Below, piece after piece: positions 48,345 to 56,151 of a DNA stretch of 64,000 nt. Under the pieces are notes generated by a model that saw only the letters and a list, made by a program, of their open reading frames with translations, ran no database searches and had not been told where the DNA came from. The stretch's first letter is position 1; every line of letters starts with the position of its first letter. Location of the stretch: positions 75,142 through 139,141 of the forward strand of contig JBMNHF010000015.1 in assembly GCA_050950205.1 (NCBI GenBank), read 5' to 3'. The position numbers and the translations under genes are program-made. Source of the stretch: WRAV01 sp050950205 (GTDB taxonomy: Bacteria; Bacillota; Clostridia; Oscillospirales; Ruminococcaceae).

Positions 48345-50495
48345 ATGTATATTGGACACACCAGTCTGGATGGTCGCAGGCAACTTTTGTCGGAACACCT
48401 AAACAATGTTGCTCAGCTCTGTGCCGACTTTGCGAAACCCTGGGGAGCAGGGGAAGTGGCAAAGGTAATTGGACTGTGCCACGATATCGGCAAGTACTCC
48501 CAGGCGGCACAAAAGCGGTTGCTGGAAAACGGATATAAGGTGGACCACTCCACCGCCGGGGGACTGGAGGCAGCCCGGCTTTGCGGTTTGCTGGGAGCAT
48601 ATTGTGTGTTCGGTCATCATGGAGGACTTCCGGACGGCGGAAGCCCGGCAGATACCTATGGAGAGCCTACCATGCTGGGGCGGTGTAAGCGTCAAGTGGG
48701 CAAACATATTCCTGATTACGCAGCCTTCCAATCGGAAATTACTCTCGCTCCTCCCCCAGAGCCTGTTTTTTATCCTTTGCGCGATGCGGGATTTTCTGTA
48801 TCCATGTTGATTCGAATGCTGTTTTCCTGCCTGGTAGACGCCGATTATTTAGATACCGAACGTTTCATGAGCGATGGAAATATTAGGCGAGGCGGTTACG
48901 ACAGCATTCCCACCCTACACCAAAAGTTAACAAACCACCTAAAGCAATTTGCCAATCCTTCTTCAAACCTTAACCGCAAGCGCAACGAGATTTTGGAGCA
49001 ATGTATTGCCAAGGCAGGGGGGCAAAAGGGATTGTATTCCCTCACGGTGCCTACCGGAGGAGGTAAAACCCTTTCATCCCTGGCTTTTGCTCTCAACCAT
49101 GCCCAAAAACATGGAATGGAACGAGTGATCTATGTCATTCCCTACACCAGTATTATCGAGCAGAATGCCGAGGTGTTTGCCAAAATTTTGGGCAGGGAAA
49201 ATGTGCTGGAACACCACTCCGGTTTTGAGTACGATAACGAAACGGATGAAGATATGGCAAGGCGCTTTTATCTTTCCACCGAAAACTGGGACGCTCCCAT
49301 CATTGTGACCACCAATGTACAGTTTTTTGAATCTCTGTTTGCTCACAAAACCTCAAAATGCCGCAAGCTTCATCACATAGCAGGCAGCGTTATTATTTTT
49401 GATGAGGCTCAGATGCTGCCAATGCCCTACCTGCTGCCCTGTGTCTATGGTATGGCTGAGCTGGTACATAATTATGGATGCACTCTTGTTTTGTGCAGTG
49501 CCACCCAACCCGCTCTGGAAGGCTTGTTTCCGCCGGAGATTCGCTGCGAGGAAATCTGTCATGACCCGGTAGAGCTACACAACTTTTTCCGGCGGACAAC
49601 GGTACAAAGACTAGGCACCCTATCCGATGAGGAACTAGCTCAGCAGATGAACGCCTTACCTCAAGTTTTGTGCATTGTCAATACCCGCAAGCATGCTCAA
49701 AACCTGTATCGGCTGCTGCAAAGCAAGGGCAGCTATCACCTTTCTACTCTGATGTACCCGGAGCACCGCAAGGCAATCCTCAATGAAATTCGCGCCAGGC
49801 TGAAACAAGGACTGCCCTGCCGGGTGGTGGCCACCAGTTTGATTGAAGCAGGAGTGGATGTGGATTTCCCGGTAGTTTATCGGGCCAAAGCGGGATTGGA
49901 TTCGGTGGTGCAGGCGGCTGGACGATGCAATCGGGAAGGAAGGCGCCCTGCTGCACAAAGTCCTGTTTATGTGTTTGATCCACAGGGGGACTACACTCTT
50001 CCTGTAACTCAGCGTCAGTCTGCCGAGGTATTGGAACTGGTTACAGTAAAATACCGGGGAAATTTTACCTGCCTTGACGCCATTCGTTATTATTTTGAAC
50101 GCCTCTATGACATCAAGGGGGATGCGCTGGATGTGAAGAGGATTGTAGCCCAACTGGAAGATGGTATGAAAAACGGGGGAAGTTTTCCCTTTAAAACGAT
50201 CGGAGAAGAGTTCCGTCTCATCGAATCCAAGACCTATACCATTTTCATTCCAGATACCGCTGTGGCCGAAGAATATGCCCGGCGCCTGCGGGCGGGGGAA
50301 CGAAATCGTCAGCTATTGCGTCAGGTAGGGCGGTACAGCGTGAATATCTACGAGAACCACTACCGACAGTTGTGCCAGATGGGAATGGTCGAGACGTTGG
50401 ATGAGCAGTTGGCGGTTTTAGCTGTAATGGATAGCTATGATGCCAAAACTGGACTGGCTTTGGAACCGGAGGGAGGCAAGGGGCTATTCATTTAG
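48345..50495 (+). CDS. cas3: CRISPR-associated helicase-nuclease Cas3 (type I-C)
   Basis: Degrades target DNA after Cascade recognition. The N-terminal HD nuclease (about 1-230) has LSEHLNNVAQ, LCHDIGKYSQ and the FGHHGGLPDGG motif. The SF2 helicase (about 230-640) has Walker A TVPTGGGKTLSSLAFAL, the DEAH-type box IIFDEAQML, LCSATQPALE, and a late QAAGRCNREG motif. At 716 residues it is full length. AAGGAG lies 7 nt before the ATG at 48345; an ATG 6 nt earlier is too close. It is the first gene of the locus, separated by 237 bp from cas5c. Confidence 0.97.
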   Translation: MYIGHTSLDGRRQLLSEHLNNVAQLCADFAKPWGAGEVAKVIGLCHDIGKYSQAAQKRLLENGYKVDHSTAGGLEAARLCGLLGAYCVFGHHGGLPDGGSPADTYGEPTMLGRCKRQVGKHIPDYAAFQSEITLAPPPEPVFYPLRDAGFSVSMLIRMLFSCLVDADYLDTERFMSDGNIRRGGYDSIPTLHQKLTNHLKQFANPSSNLNRKRNEILEQCIAKAGGQKGLYSLTVPTGGGKTLSSLAFALNHAQKHGMERVIYVIPYTSIIEQNAEVFAKILGRENVLEHHSGFEYDNETDEDMARRFYLSTENWDAPIIVTTNVQFFESLFAHKTSKCRKLHHIAGSVIIFDEAQMLPMPYLLPCVYGMAELVHNYGCTLVLCSATQPALEGLFPPEIRCEEICHDPVELHNFFRRTTVQRLGTLSDEELAQQMNALPQVLCIVNTRKHAQNLYRLLQSKGSYHLSTLMYPEHRKAILNEIRARLKQGLPCRVVATSLIEAGVDVDFPVVYRAKAGLDSVVQAAGRCNREGRRPAAQSPVYVFDPQGDYTLPVTQRQSAEVLELVTVKYRGNFTCLDAIRYYFERLYDIKGDALDVKRIVAQLEDGMKNGGSFPFKTIGEEFRLIESKTYTIFIPDTAVAEEYARRLRAGERNRQLLRQVGRYSVNIYENHYRQLCQMGMVETLDEQLAVLAVMDSYDAKTGLALEPEGGKGLFI

Positions 50496-50562
50496 TCCCA
50501 CCCCAATGGTGGATTCGCAGAAGTTAGCTCGTATACTCTCAACGGCGATACAATTATAACTA

Positions 50563-50588
50563 GCCCCCCGGCTGTGCCGGAGGATGTT
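50563..50588 (+). terminator. hairpin after cas3, resembling the IS200 end hairpin
   Basis: CCGGC-TGT-GCCGG with flanking C/G pairs lies 70 bp after the cas3 stop, followed by TGTTTATTATGG. Its core is the same as the minus-strand left-end hairpin of the IS200 element at 35250. Terminator or relic of an IS end. Confidence 0.5.
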
Positions 50589-50666
50589 TATTATGGCTGC
50601 ATTTTTTGTTCATTTAAGCTGTAAATTGAGTAGGTTTGGTAAAATTCGACAAAAAATAAAAGGCAT

Positions 50667-50694
50667 TTGAAAAATAATTTAATTTTAGTATACT
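50667..50694 (+). promoter_or_regulatory. promoter of cas5c-cas8c-cas7-cas4-cas1-cas2
   Basis: TTGAAA and TATACT with a 16-nt spacer in a very AT-rich stretch, 38 nt before the cas5c start. Confidence 0.65.
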
Positions 50695-50732
50695 AGAAAT
50701 AAATGGAAATTAAAACGAAAGGAGTTGATGAA

Positions 50733-51389
50733 ATGGGATTTGGTTTTAGGGTGCGGGTAGAGGGCGATTATGCACTCTTTTCGCGTCCGGAACTAAAAGT
50801 AGAGCGCTATACATACGACGTTATTACCCCCAGTGCTGCCCGAGGGGTATTAGAAGCGATCTGTTGGAAACCTGCCATCCGGTATGTCATCGATAAAATC
50901 CATGTAATGAAACCGATTCAGGTGACCAACATTCGCCGCAACGAAGTTTCGGCCAAGGGGTCGGCCAATTTGGCCCGCTCTGCCATGAGGGGAAACGGTA
51001 TTCCTCTTTATATCAGCACTTCCAACACCATTCAGCAGCGAGCCTCTCTAATCTTGAAAGATGTCAGTTACATTATTGAGGCCCACTTTGAGATGACAGA
51101 AAAGGCCCAGGAACGGGATACACCGGAAAAATTTTACAACATGATCCTGCGCCGCATCCGCAACGGACAGTGCTATCATCAGCCCTATTTGGGATGCCGG
51201 GAGTTTCCAGCCCGGTTTTATCTTGTGGAGGAGGGAGAAGCTATTACCCCCCTTCCCATGAATCGGGATTTGGGACTCATGCTGTACGATTTGGATTATT
51301 CTGATCCGGAACAAATCCAACCTACCTTTTTCCAGGCTGTGCTGAAGGGCGGCACCATTGATCTCACCGATTGCGAGGTGATGAGGTGA
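50733..51389 (+). CDS. cas5c: Cas5c (Cas5d), Cascade subunit and crRNA-processing nuclease
   Basis: In type I-C this 218-residue RAMP protein replaces Cas6: it cuts pre-crRNA in the repeat and stays on the 5' handle. FRVRVEGDYALFSRPELKVER is the RAMP N-terminus, and TYDVITPSAARGVLEAI is the family signature. AAAGGAG precedes the ATG at 50733. It overlaps cas8c by four bases (GTGA). Confidence 0.95.
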   Translation: MGFGFRVRVEGDYALFSRPELKVERYTYDVITPSAARGVLEAICWKPAIRYVIDKIHVMKPIQVTNIRRNEVSAKGSANLARSAMRGNGIPLYISTSNTIQQRASLILKDVSYIIEAHFEMTEKAQERDTPEKFYNMILRRIRNGQCYHQPYLGCREFPARFYLVEEGEAITPLPMNRDLGLMLYDLDYSDPEQIQPTFFQAVLKGGTIDLTDCEVMR

Positions 51390-53119
51390 TTTTACAATCT
51401 CTAGTGGAATACTACGAAGCTTTAGAGGAGCGGGGTGAAATTGCCCGACCTGGATGGAGTTTGGAAAAGGTCTCCTTTGCCTTGAATCTCTCCTCCACAG
51501 GGGAACTGTTGGGGATCATCCCCCAGATGCACACCGAAATGCGGGGAAAGAAAGAGGTAGAGGTTCCCGATCAGATGCAGGTGCCGGAGCGGGTGGTCCG
51601 CACTGTGGATGTGATTCCAAATTTCCTCTGTGACAACTCCTCTTATTTTCTTGGCTTTGACAATAAGGGCAAACCGAAACGCACTCAAGAGTGCTTTCAG
51701 GCTGCCAAACAGCTTCATCAGGAGGTGCTGGCCCAAGCAACAGGAAAGGCAGCCAACGCTGTAAAAGGATTTTTTAACCGCTGGCAGCCGGATACCGCCC
51801 GTCAGCATCCGGTTTTACAGGGCTATCTCGACGATCTTGCCACTGCAAACCTAGTGTTCCGAGTGGAGGGAGGTGCCTGTGCACAGGATGACCCGGAAAT
51901 CTGCAGGGCATGGGAGCTTTATTATCAATCAGGGCAGGAAGGGTCCAAACAGCGCTGTCTTGTTACGGGAAAGATAGAGCCAATGGCTTTTCTCCACGGC
52001 AAAATCAAGGGAGTGCCCGGCGCCCAAAGTTCCGGGGCCAGCCTGATCAGTTACAACGCTTCGGCTTATGAATCCTACGGCCAAAACGACGGCAATCAAC
52101 CGGGGACCCCGGTGGGAAAATATGCAGCCTTTGCCTATGTCACTGCCATCAACCACCTGCTCAATCAACGGAAGCATTCCAATCAGATTGGGGATACCGT
52201 GATGATTTATTGGGCAGAGCAGGCAGATCCTCAGCCCCAAAAACTCTTTTCTCTTTTTGCATTTCCCACCGCCGATGCCGATAGCCAACTGGCGGGAGTG
52301 ATGAAGCTTCTTGCTCAAGGCAAGCCACTGGACAACGTTTCTTTGGACAAGCGGTTTTATGTGCTGGGACTGGCTCCCAATGCTGCCAGAATTTCGGTCC
52401 GGTTTTTTCTGCAGGACACCTTTGGCAATATGCTGGAAAATCTGCGCCGCCACTATTTGCGGTTGGAAATTCAAAGGCCTGCGTTTGACCAACGCCAGTA
52501 CCTTTCGGTTCCGGCGCTGCTGTTCGAAACGGTTCCCCCCAACAGCAAAGATAAAACCCCTTCGCCCTTGCTGGCCGGGGCGGTGATGCGCTCCATTCTG
52601 ACCGGTGCAGCCTATCCTCAGTCGCTGTTTGGGGCGGTGATGATCCGCATTCGGGCGGATCGCAATGTCAACCGGGGACGGGCAGCCATCATCAAAGCAT
52701 ATTTACTTCACAATCATAAGGAAGAAGAGGTGACAACTGTGGCGCTGAACAAGGATAGCAATCACCGGGCTTATGTGTTGGGCCGCCTGTTTGCCCTGTT
52801 GGAGGATGCACAAAAGCAGGCCAATCCCGGTATCAACACCACCATTAAGGATCGGTACTTTACCTCAGCCTGTGCAACACCGGGCAGTGTTTTTCCGCAG
52901 CTGCTTAAACTGTCCCACTATCATACCGCCAAAGCAGAGTATGGCAGCTGGCATGAGAGGGAAAAAGCCCGACTGCTGGACAAGCTGGAGATAGAAAAAG
53001 ACCCCTTGCCAACCCATTTTTCCTTAAAAGATCAAGGCATTTTTATGTTGGGCTATTATCATCAGGTACAAGCCAGATATAACAAAAAGGAGGAACAGAC
53101 AAATGGCGGCAATCAGTAA
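51386..53119 (+). CDS. cas8c: Cas8c, large Cascade subunit
   Basis: The type I-C large subunit that recognises the PAM. The 577-residue sequence begins VILQSLVEYYEALEERGEI, and contains FLCDNSSYFLGFD and SYNASAYESYGQ, both typical of the Csd1/Cas8c family. The start is probably GTG at 51386, overlapping the cas5c stop; GCGAGG lies 8 nt upstream. It overlaps cas7 by 17 nt, so the Cascade genes are translationally coupled. In I-C the C-terminal part is often also made as a separate Cas11; an internal start is not obvious here. Confidence 0.95.
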   Translation: MILQSLVEYYEALEERGEIARPGWSLEKVSFALNLSSTGELLGIIPQMHTEMRGKKEVEVPDQMQVPERVVRTVDVIPNFLCDNSSYFLGFDNKGKPKRTQECFQAAKQLHQEVLAQATGKAANAVKGFFNRWQPDTARQHPVLQGYLDDLATANLVFRVEGGACAQDDPEICRAWELYYQSGQEGSKQRCLVTGKIEPMAFLHGKIKGVPGAQSSGASLISYNASAYESYGQNDGNQPGTPVGKYAAFAYVTAINHLLNQRKHSNQIGDTVMIYWAEQADPQPQKLFSLFAFPTADADSQLAGVMKLLAQGKPLDNVSLDKRFYVLGLAPNAARISVRFFLQDTFGNMLENLRRHYLRLEIQRPAFDQRQYLSVPALLFETVPPNSKDKTPSPLLAGAVMRSILTGAAYPQSLFGAVMIRIRADRNVNRGRAAIIKAYLLHNHKEEEVTTVALNKDSNHRAYVLGRLFALLEDAQKQANPGINTTIKDRYFTSACATPGSVFPQLLKLSHYHTAKAEYGSWHEREKARLLDKLEIEKDPLPTHFSLKDQGIFMLGYYHQVQARYNKKEEQTNGGNQ

Positions 53120-53990
53120 TCGTTACGACTTTGTTATATTCTTTGACGTAGAAAATGGAAACCCCAACGGTGACCCGGATGCAGGAAACATGCCCCGTAT
53201 AGACCCGGAAACGGGTTATGGCATTGTCACCGATGTCTGCCTCAAGCGAAAAATCCGAAATTATGTGGAGATGGTCAAGGAGGATGCACCGGGCTATAAA
53301 ATATACATTAAAGAGAATACCCCCCTTAATGCCAGCGACAAAACCGCTTACTTAAGTCTCAACATTGATGAGAAAAACATAAAAGCTGCCAAGAAAAACG
53401 ACCCTCAATTAGACGAGAAAATCCGGGATTTTATGTGTAAAAACTTCTATGATATCCGTACCTTTGGTGCTGTGATGACTACCTTTGTCAAGGCTGCGCT
53501 CAACTGCGGCCAGGTGCGGGGCCCGGTGCAGCTGGGATTTGCCCGAAGCGTTGACCCCATTGTTCCCCAAGAGGTAACCATCACCCGCATAGCCATTACC
53601 ACCGAAGCCGATGCGGAAAAGAAAAATACAGAAATGGGGCGCAAGCACATTGTACCCTACGGACTTTACCGGGCGGAAGGTTATGTCTCGGCTAATTTGG
53701 CCAGAAAGGTAACGGGTTTTTCCCAAGAGGATTTGGATCTGCTGTGGGAGGCTATCATCAACCTGTTTGAGCATGATCGCTCCGCCGCCCGGGGAAAAAT
53801 GGCGGTGCGGGAGCTTATGGTATTTCGCCACGACAGCGAACTGGGCAATGCTCCTGCCCACAAGTTATTTGATCTCATCAAGGTGTCCCGTAGAAACGGG
53901 GAGATTCCCCCGCGAGCGTTCTCCGACTATCTGATTGAGGTGGAGGAAGACGCCATTCCTCAAGGGGTGACTCTGACACGAATGGTATAA
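53103..53990 (+). CDS. cas7: Cas7 (Csd2), Cascade backbone subunit
   Basis: Forms the crRNA-binding filament of type I-C Cascade. The 295-residue RAMP protein starts with RYDFVIFFDVENGNPNGDPD, the signature of Csd2, and contains FYDIRTFGAVM and GPVQLGFARSVDPI. A strong AGGAGGAACAG site precedes the ATG within the end of cas8c. Confidence 0.97.
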   Translation: MAAISNRYDFVIFFDVENGNPNGDPDAGNMPRIDPETGYGIVTDVCLKRKIRNYVEMVKEDAPGYKIYIKENTPLNASDKTAYLSLNIDEKNIKAAKKNDPQLDEKIRDFMCKNFYDIRTFGAVMTTFVKAALNCGQVRGPVQLGFARSVDPIVPQEVTITRIAITTEADAEKKNTEMGRKHIVPYGLYRAEGYVSANLARKVTGFSQEDLDLLWEAIINLFEHDRSAARGKMAVRELMVFRHDSELGNAPAHKLFDLIKVSRRNGEIPPRAFSDYLIEVEEDAIPQGVTLTRMV

Positions 53991-53994
53991 GGTC

Positions 53995-54654
53995 GTGTAT
54001 GCGGAGGAGAATTTTCTCGCCCTGTCCGGTTTGCAGCACTTTGCATTCTGCCGTCGACAGTGGGCGCTAATCCATATCGAACAGGCGTGGCAGGAAAATC
54101 TTTTGACCACAGAAGGGGGATTCCTTCACGATAGAGTCCACAAAGCTGACCTCGAAAAACGAAGAAATATCATCATTGTCCGGAGCATGCCGGTGTTTTC
54201 CTCTGCGTTGGGAATTCGGGGAGTTTGCGATGTGGTGGAATTTCACCGGAACTCCAAGGGTGTTGTGCTTCATGATCAAAAAGAACGCTACCGCCCGGTT
54301 CCGGTGGAATACAAGCGGGGAAGGCCCAAGGAACAGGATGCGGATCTTCTCCAGCTTTGTGCTCAGGCTATGTGCCTCGAGGAAATGTTGGCCTGTGATG
54401 TGCCGGAAGGTTTCATTTTTTACGGGGAAACCCGCCGGCGTTTGTCGGTGCTCTTAGACAATGCTCTGCGCAACAGAGTGAAGGAGCTGTTGGAGGAAAT
54501 GCACCTTTATTACCGCCGAGGCCATACCCCTAAGGCAAAGCCAAGTAAATCCTGCCGCGCCTGCTCTTTGGTGGATCTGTGCTTGCCCAAGCTGGTGAAA
54601 AAGCGATCGACTGCAGCCTATATCCAGGCCATGATAGGGGAGGTGCAGGAATGA
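53995..54654 (+). CDS. cas4: Cas4 adaptation nuclease
   Basis: RecB-like Fe-S exonuclease that processes prespacers and helps select PAM and length in type I-C. The 219-residue protein begins SGLQHFAFCRRQWALIHIEQ with the first cluster Cys, has PVEYKRGRPK (RecB motif with catalytic Lys) and ends with the cluster cysteines in CRACSLVDLC. The start is GTG at 53995, 4 bp after cas7, with a poor site, so it may be translationally coupled. It overlaps cas1 by four bases (ATGA). Confidence 0.95.
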   Translation: MYAEENFLALSGLQHFAFCRRQWALIHIEQAWQENLLTTEGGFLHDRVHKADLEKRRNIIIVRSMPVFSSALGIRGVCDVVEFHRNSKGVVLHDQKERYRPVPVEYKRGRPKEQDADLLQLCAQAMCLEEMLACDVPEGFIFYGETRRRLSVLLDNALRNRVKELLEEMHLYYRRGHTPKAKPSKSCRACSLVDLCLPKLVKKRSTAAYIQAMIGEVQE

Positions 54655-55682
54655 AAAAGCTACTAAACACGCTATATGTCACCTCCCCCAACACATATCT
54701 GGCTCTGGACGGAGAAAATGTAGTGGTTCGCAAAGAGGAGCAAGACATGCTGCGTTTGCCCCTTCACAACCTGGAAGGAATTGTAACTTTTGGCTACACC
54801 GGTGCCAGTCCGGCGTTGATGGGGGCCTGCGCCAAATCCAACATCGGTCTTTGCTTTCTGACAGCAAATGGTCACTTTCTCGCCCGGGTGCAGGGAAAGA
54901 CTCGGGGAAATGTACTGTTGCGCAAGACCCAATATCGGGTGTCAGAATGCCCAAATTCATCTCTGGGAATTGCAAAAAGCATGATGATTGGAAAGCTGTT
55001 TAATACTCGCTGGGTCATTGAGCGAGCCACCCGGGATCATGGGCTTCGTCTGGATGTCAACAAATTAAAATCAGCATCTAGGCAGATTCAGCAATCCTTG
55101 GAGCAGGTACCTAAATGCCAAACCCTGGAGGAATTGAGGGGAGTGGAGGGCGAGGGTGCTATGCGCTATTTTGGAGTTTTTGACGATTTGATTTTACAGC
55201 AAAAGGAAGACTTTACTTTTACCGGTCGCAACCGCAGGCCTCCACTGGACAAGGTCAACGCCTTACTCTCCTTCGTATATATGCTGCTCAGTAACGATAC
55301 TGCCTCTGCTCTGGAGACGGTAGGGCTTGATCCCTATGTGGGCTTTCTTCATCGGGACCGCCCAGGGCGGGCCTCCCTTGCGCTAGACGTGATGGAGGAG
55401 TTGCGCCCGGTTATGGCAGACCGCTTTGTATTGTCCCTTATAAATAAGCGGGAAGTAAACAGCAAAGGGTTTACAGTACAGGAAAATGGAGCGGTCATCA
55501 TGGATGACACGACTCGAAAAACAGTACTGAACGCTTGGCAAACCCGTAAACAGGAAACCATTACGCATCCGTTTTTGGAAGAAAAAATCCAGTGGGGCTT
55601 GCTTCCTTATGTGCAAAGTATGCTTCTAGCTCGTTATCTCCGCGGAGATCTAGATGGGTATCCTCCTTTTTTGTGGAAGTGA
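54651..55682 (+). CDS. cas1: Cas1 integrase
   Basis: Integrates new spacers together with Cas2. A 343-residue type I-C Cas1 beginning KKLLNTLYVTSPNTYLALDG, with GVEGEGAMRYFGVFDD (catalytic Glu), the His in VGFLHRDRPGRASLALD and the Asp-containing LALDVMEELRP helix. The ATG at 54651 overlaps the cas4 stop, with GAGG upstream. Confidence 0.97.
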   Translation: MKKLLNTLYVTSPNTYLALDGENVVVRKEEQDMLRLPLHNLEGIVTFGYTGASPALMGACAKSNIGLCFLTANGHFLARVQGKTRGNVLLRKTQYRVSECPNSSLGIAKSMMIGKLFNTRWVIERATRDHGLRLDVNKLKSASRQIQQSLEQVPKCQTLEELRGVEGEGAMRYFGVFDDLILQQKEDFTFTGRNRRPPLDKVNALLSFVYMLLSNDTASALETVGLDPYVGFLHRDRPGRASLALDVMEELRPVMADRFVLSLINKREVNSKGFTVQENGAVIMDDTTRKTVLNAWQTRKQETITHPFLEEKIQWGLLPYVQSMLLARYLRGDLDGYPPFLWK

Positions 55683-55691
55683 GGCGTTAAT

Positions 55692-55982
55692 ATGTTGGTG
55701 CTGATTACTTATGATGTCAACACTCAGACTGCCCAGGGACGCAAGCGCCTACGCCAGGTGGCAAAGCAGTGTATCAATTACGGACAACGGGTACAGAATT
55801 CGGTATTTGAATGTGTGCTAGATGCTTCGCAACTGGCTATGGTGAAACATAAGCTAAAGCAAATCATTGATCCTGAACTAGACAGCTTGCGGTTTTATAA
55901 TCTGGGAAACTCCTACCGTTCCAGGGTGGAACATATTGGGGTTAAACCAGGAGTCGATGTGGAAGGGGTGTTGATTATTTAG
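55692..55982 (+). CDS. cas2: Cas2 adaptation subunit
   Basis: A 96-residue ferredoxin-fold protein that bridges two Cas1 dimers. VLITYDVNTQTAQGRKRLR is the N-terminal strand with the conserved Asp; CINYGQRVQNSVFECVLD follows. It starts 9 bp after cas1 with GAGG upstream and is directly followed by the leader and array. Confidence 0.97.
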   Translation: MLVLITYDVNTQTAQGRKRLRQVAKQCINYGQRVQNSVFECVLDASQLAMVKHKLKQIIDPELDSLRFYNLGNSYRSRVEHIGVKPGVDVEGVLII

Positions 55983-56151
55983 TGCGAACCCCAAGCTCAC
56001 ATCGATAATCCAATCTATTCGCACCCAATTCGATGCCATTTTTCAGCCCCAAAAGTGCCTAAATGCACCGCTAGATTTCCCATTTTTAATAAAATGTGGT
56101 ATTTCACAACGAAAATCGTGTAACAGAATAACTTTATTGTATAGTTTTGCT
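55983..56151 (+). promoter_or_regulatory. CRISPR leader
   Basis: The 169 bp between cas2 and the first repeat are AT-rich near the array and contain no gene. By position and by cas orientation this is the leader with the array promoter and the site of new spacer insertion. TATTGTATAGTTTTGC ends it. Confidence 0.8.

Noticed and set aside
51386..53119. Internal Cas11c start inside cas8c
   Set aside because: Known in type I-C systems, but I could not find a convincing internal ribosome binding site and start pair, so it is not annotated.
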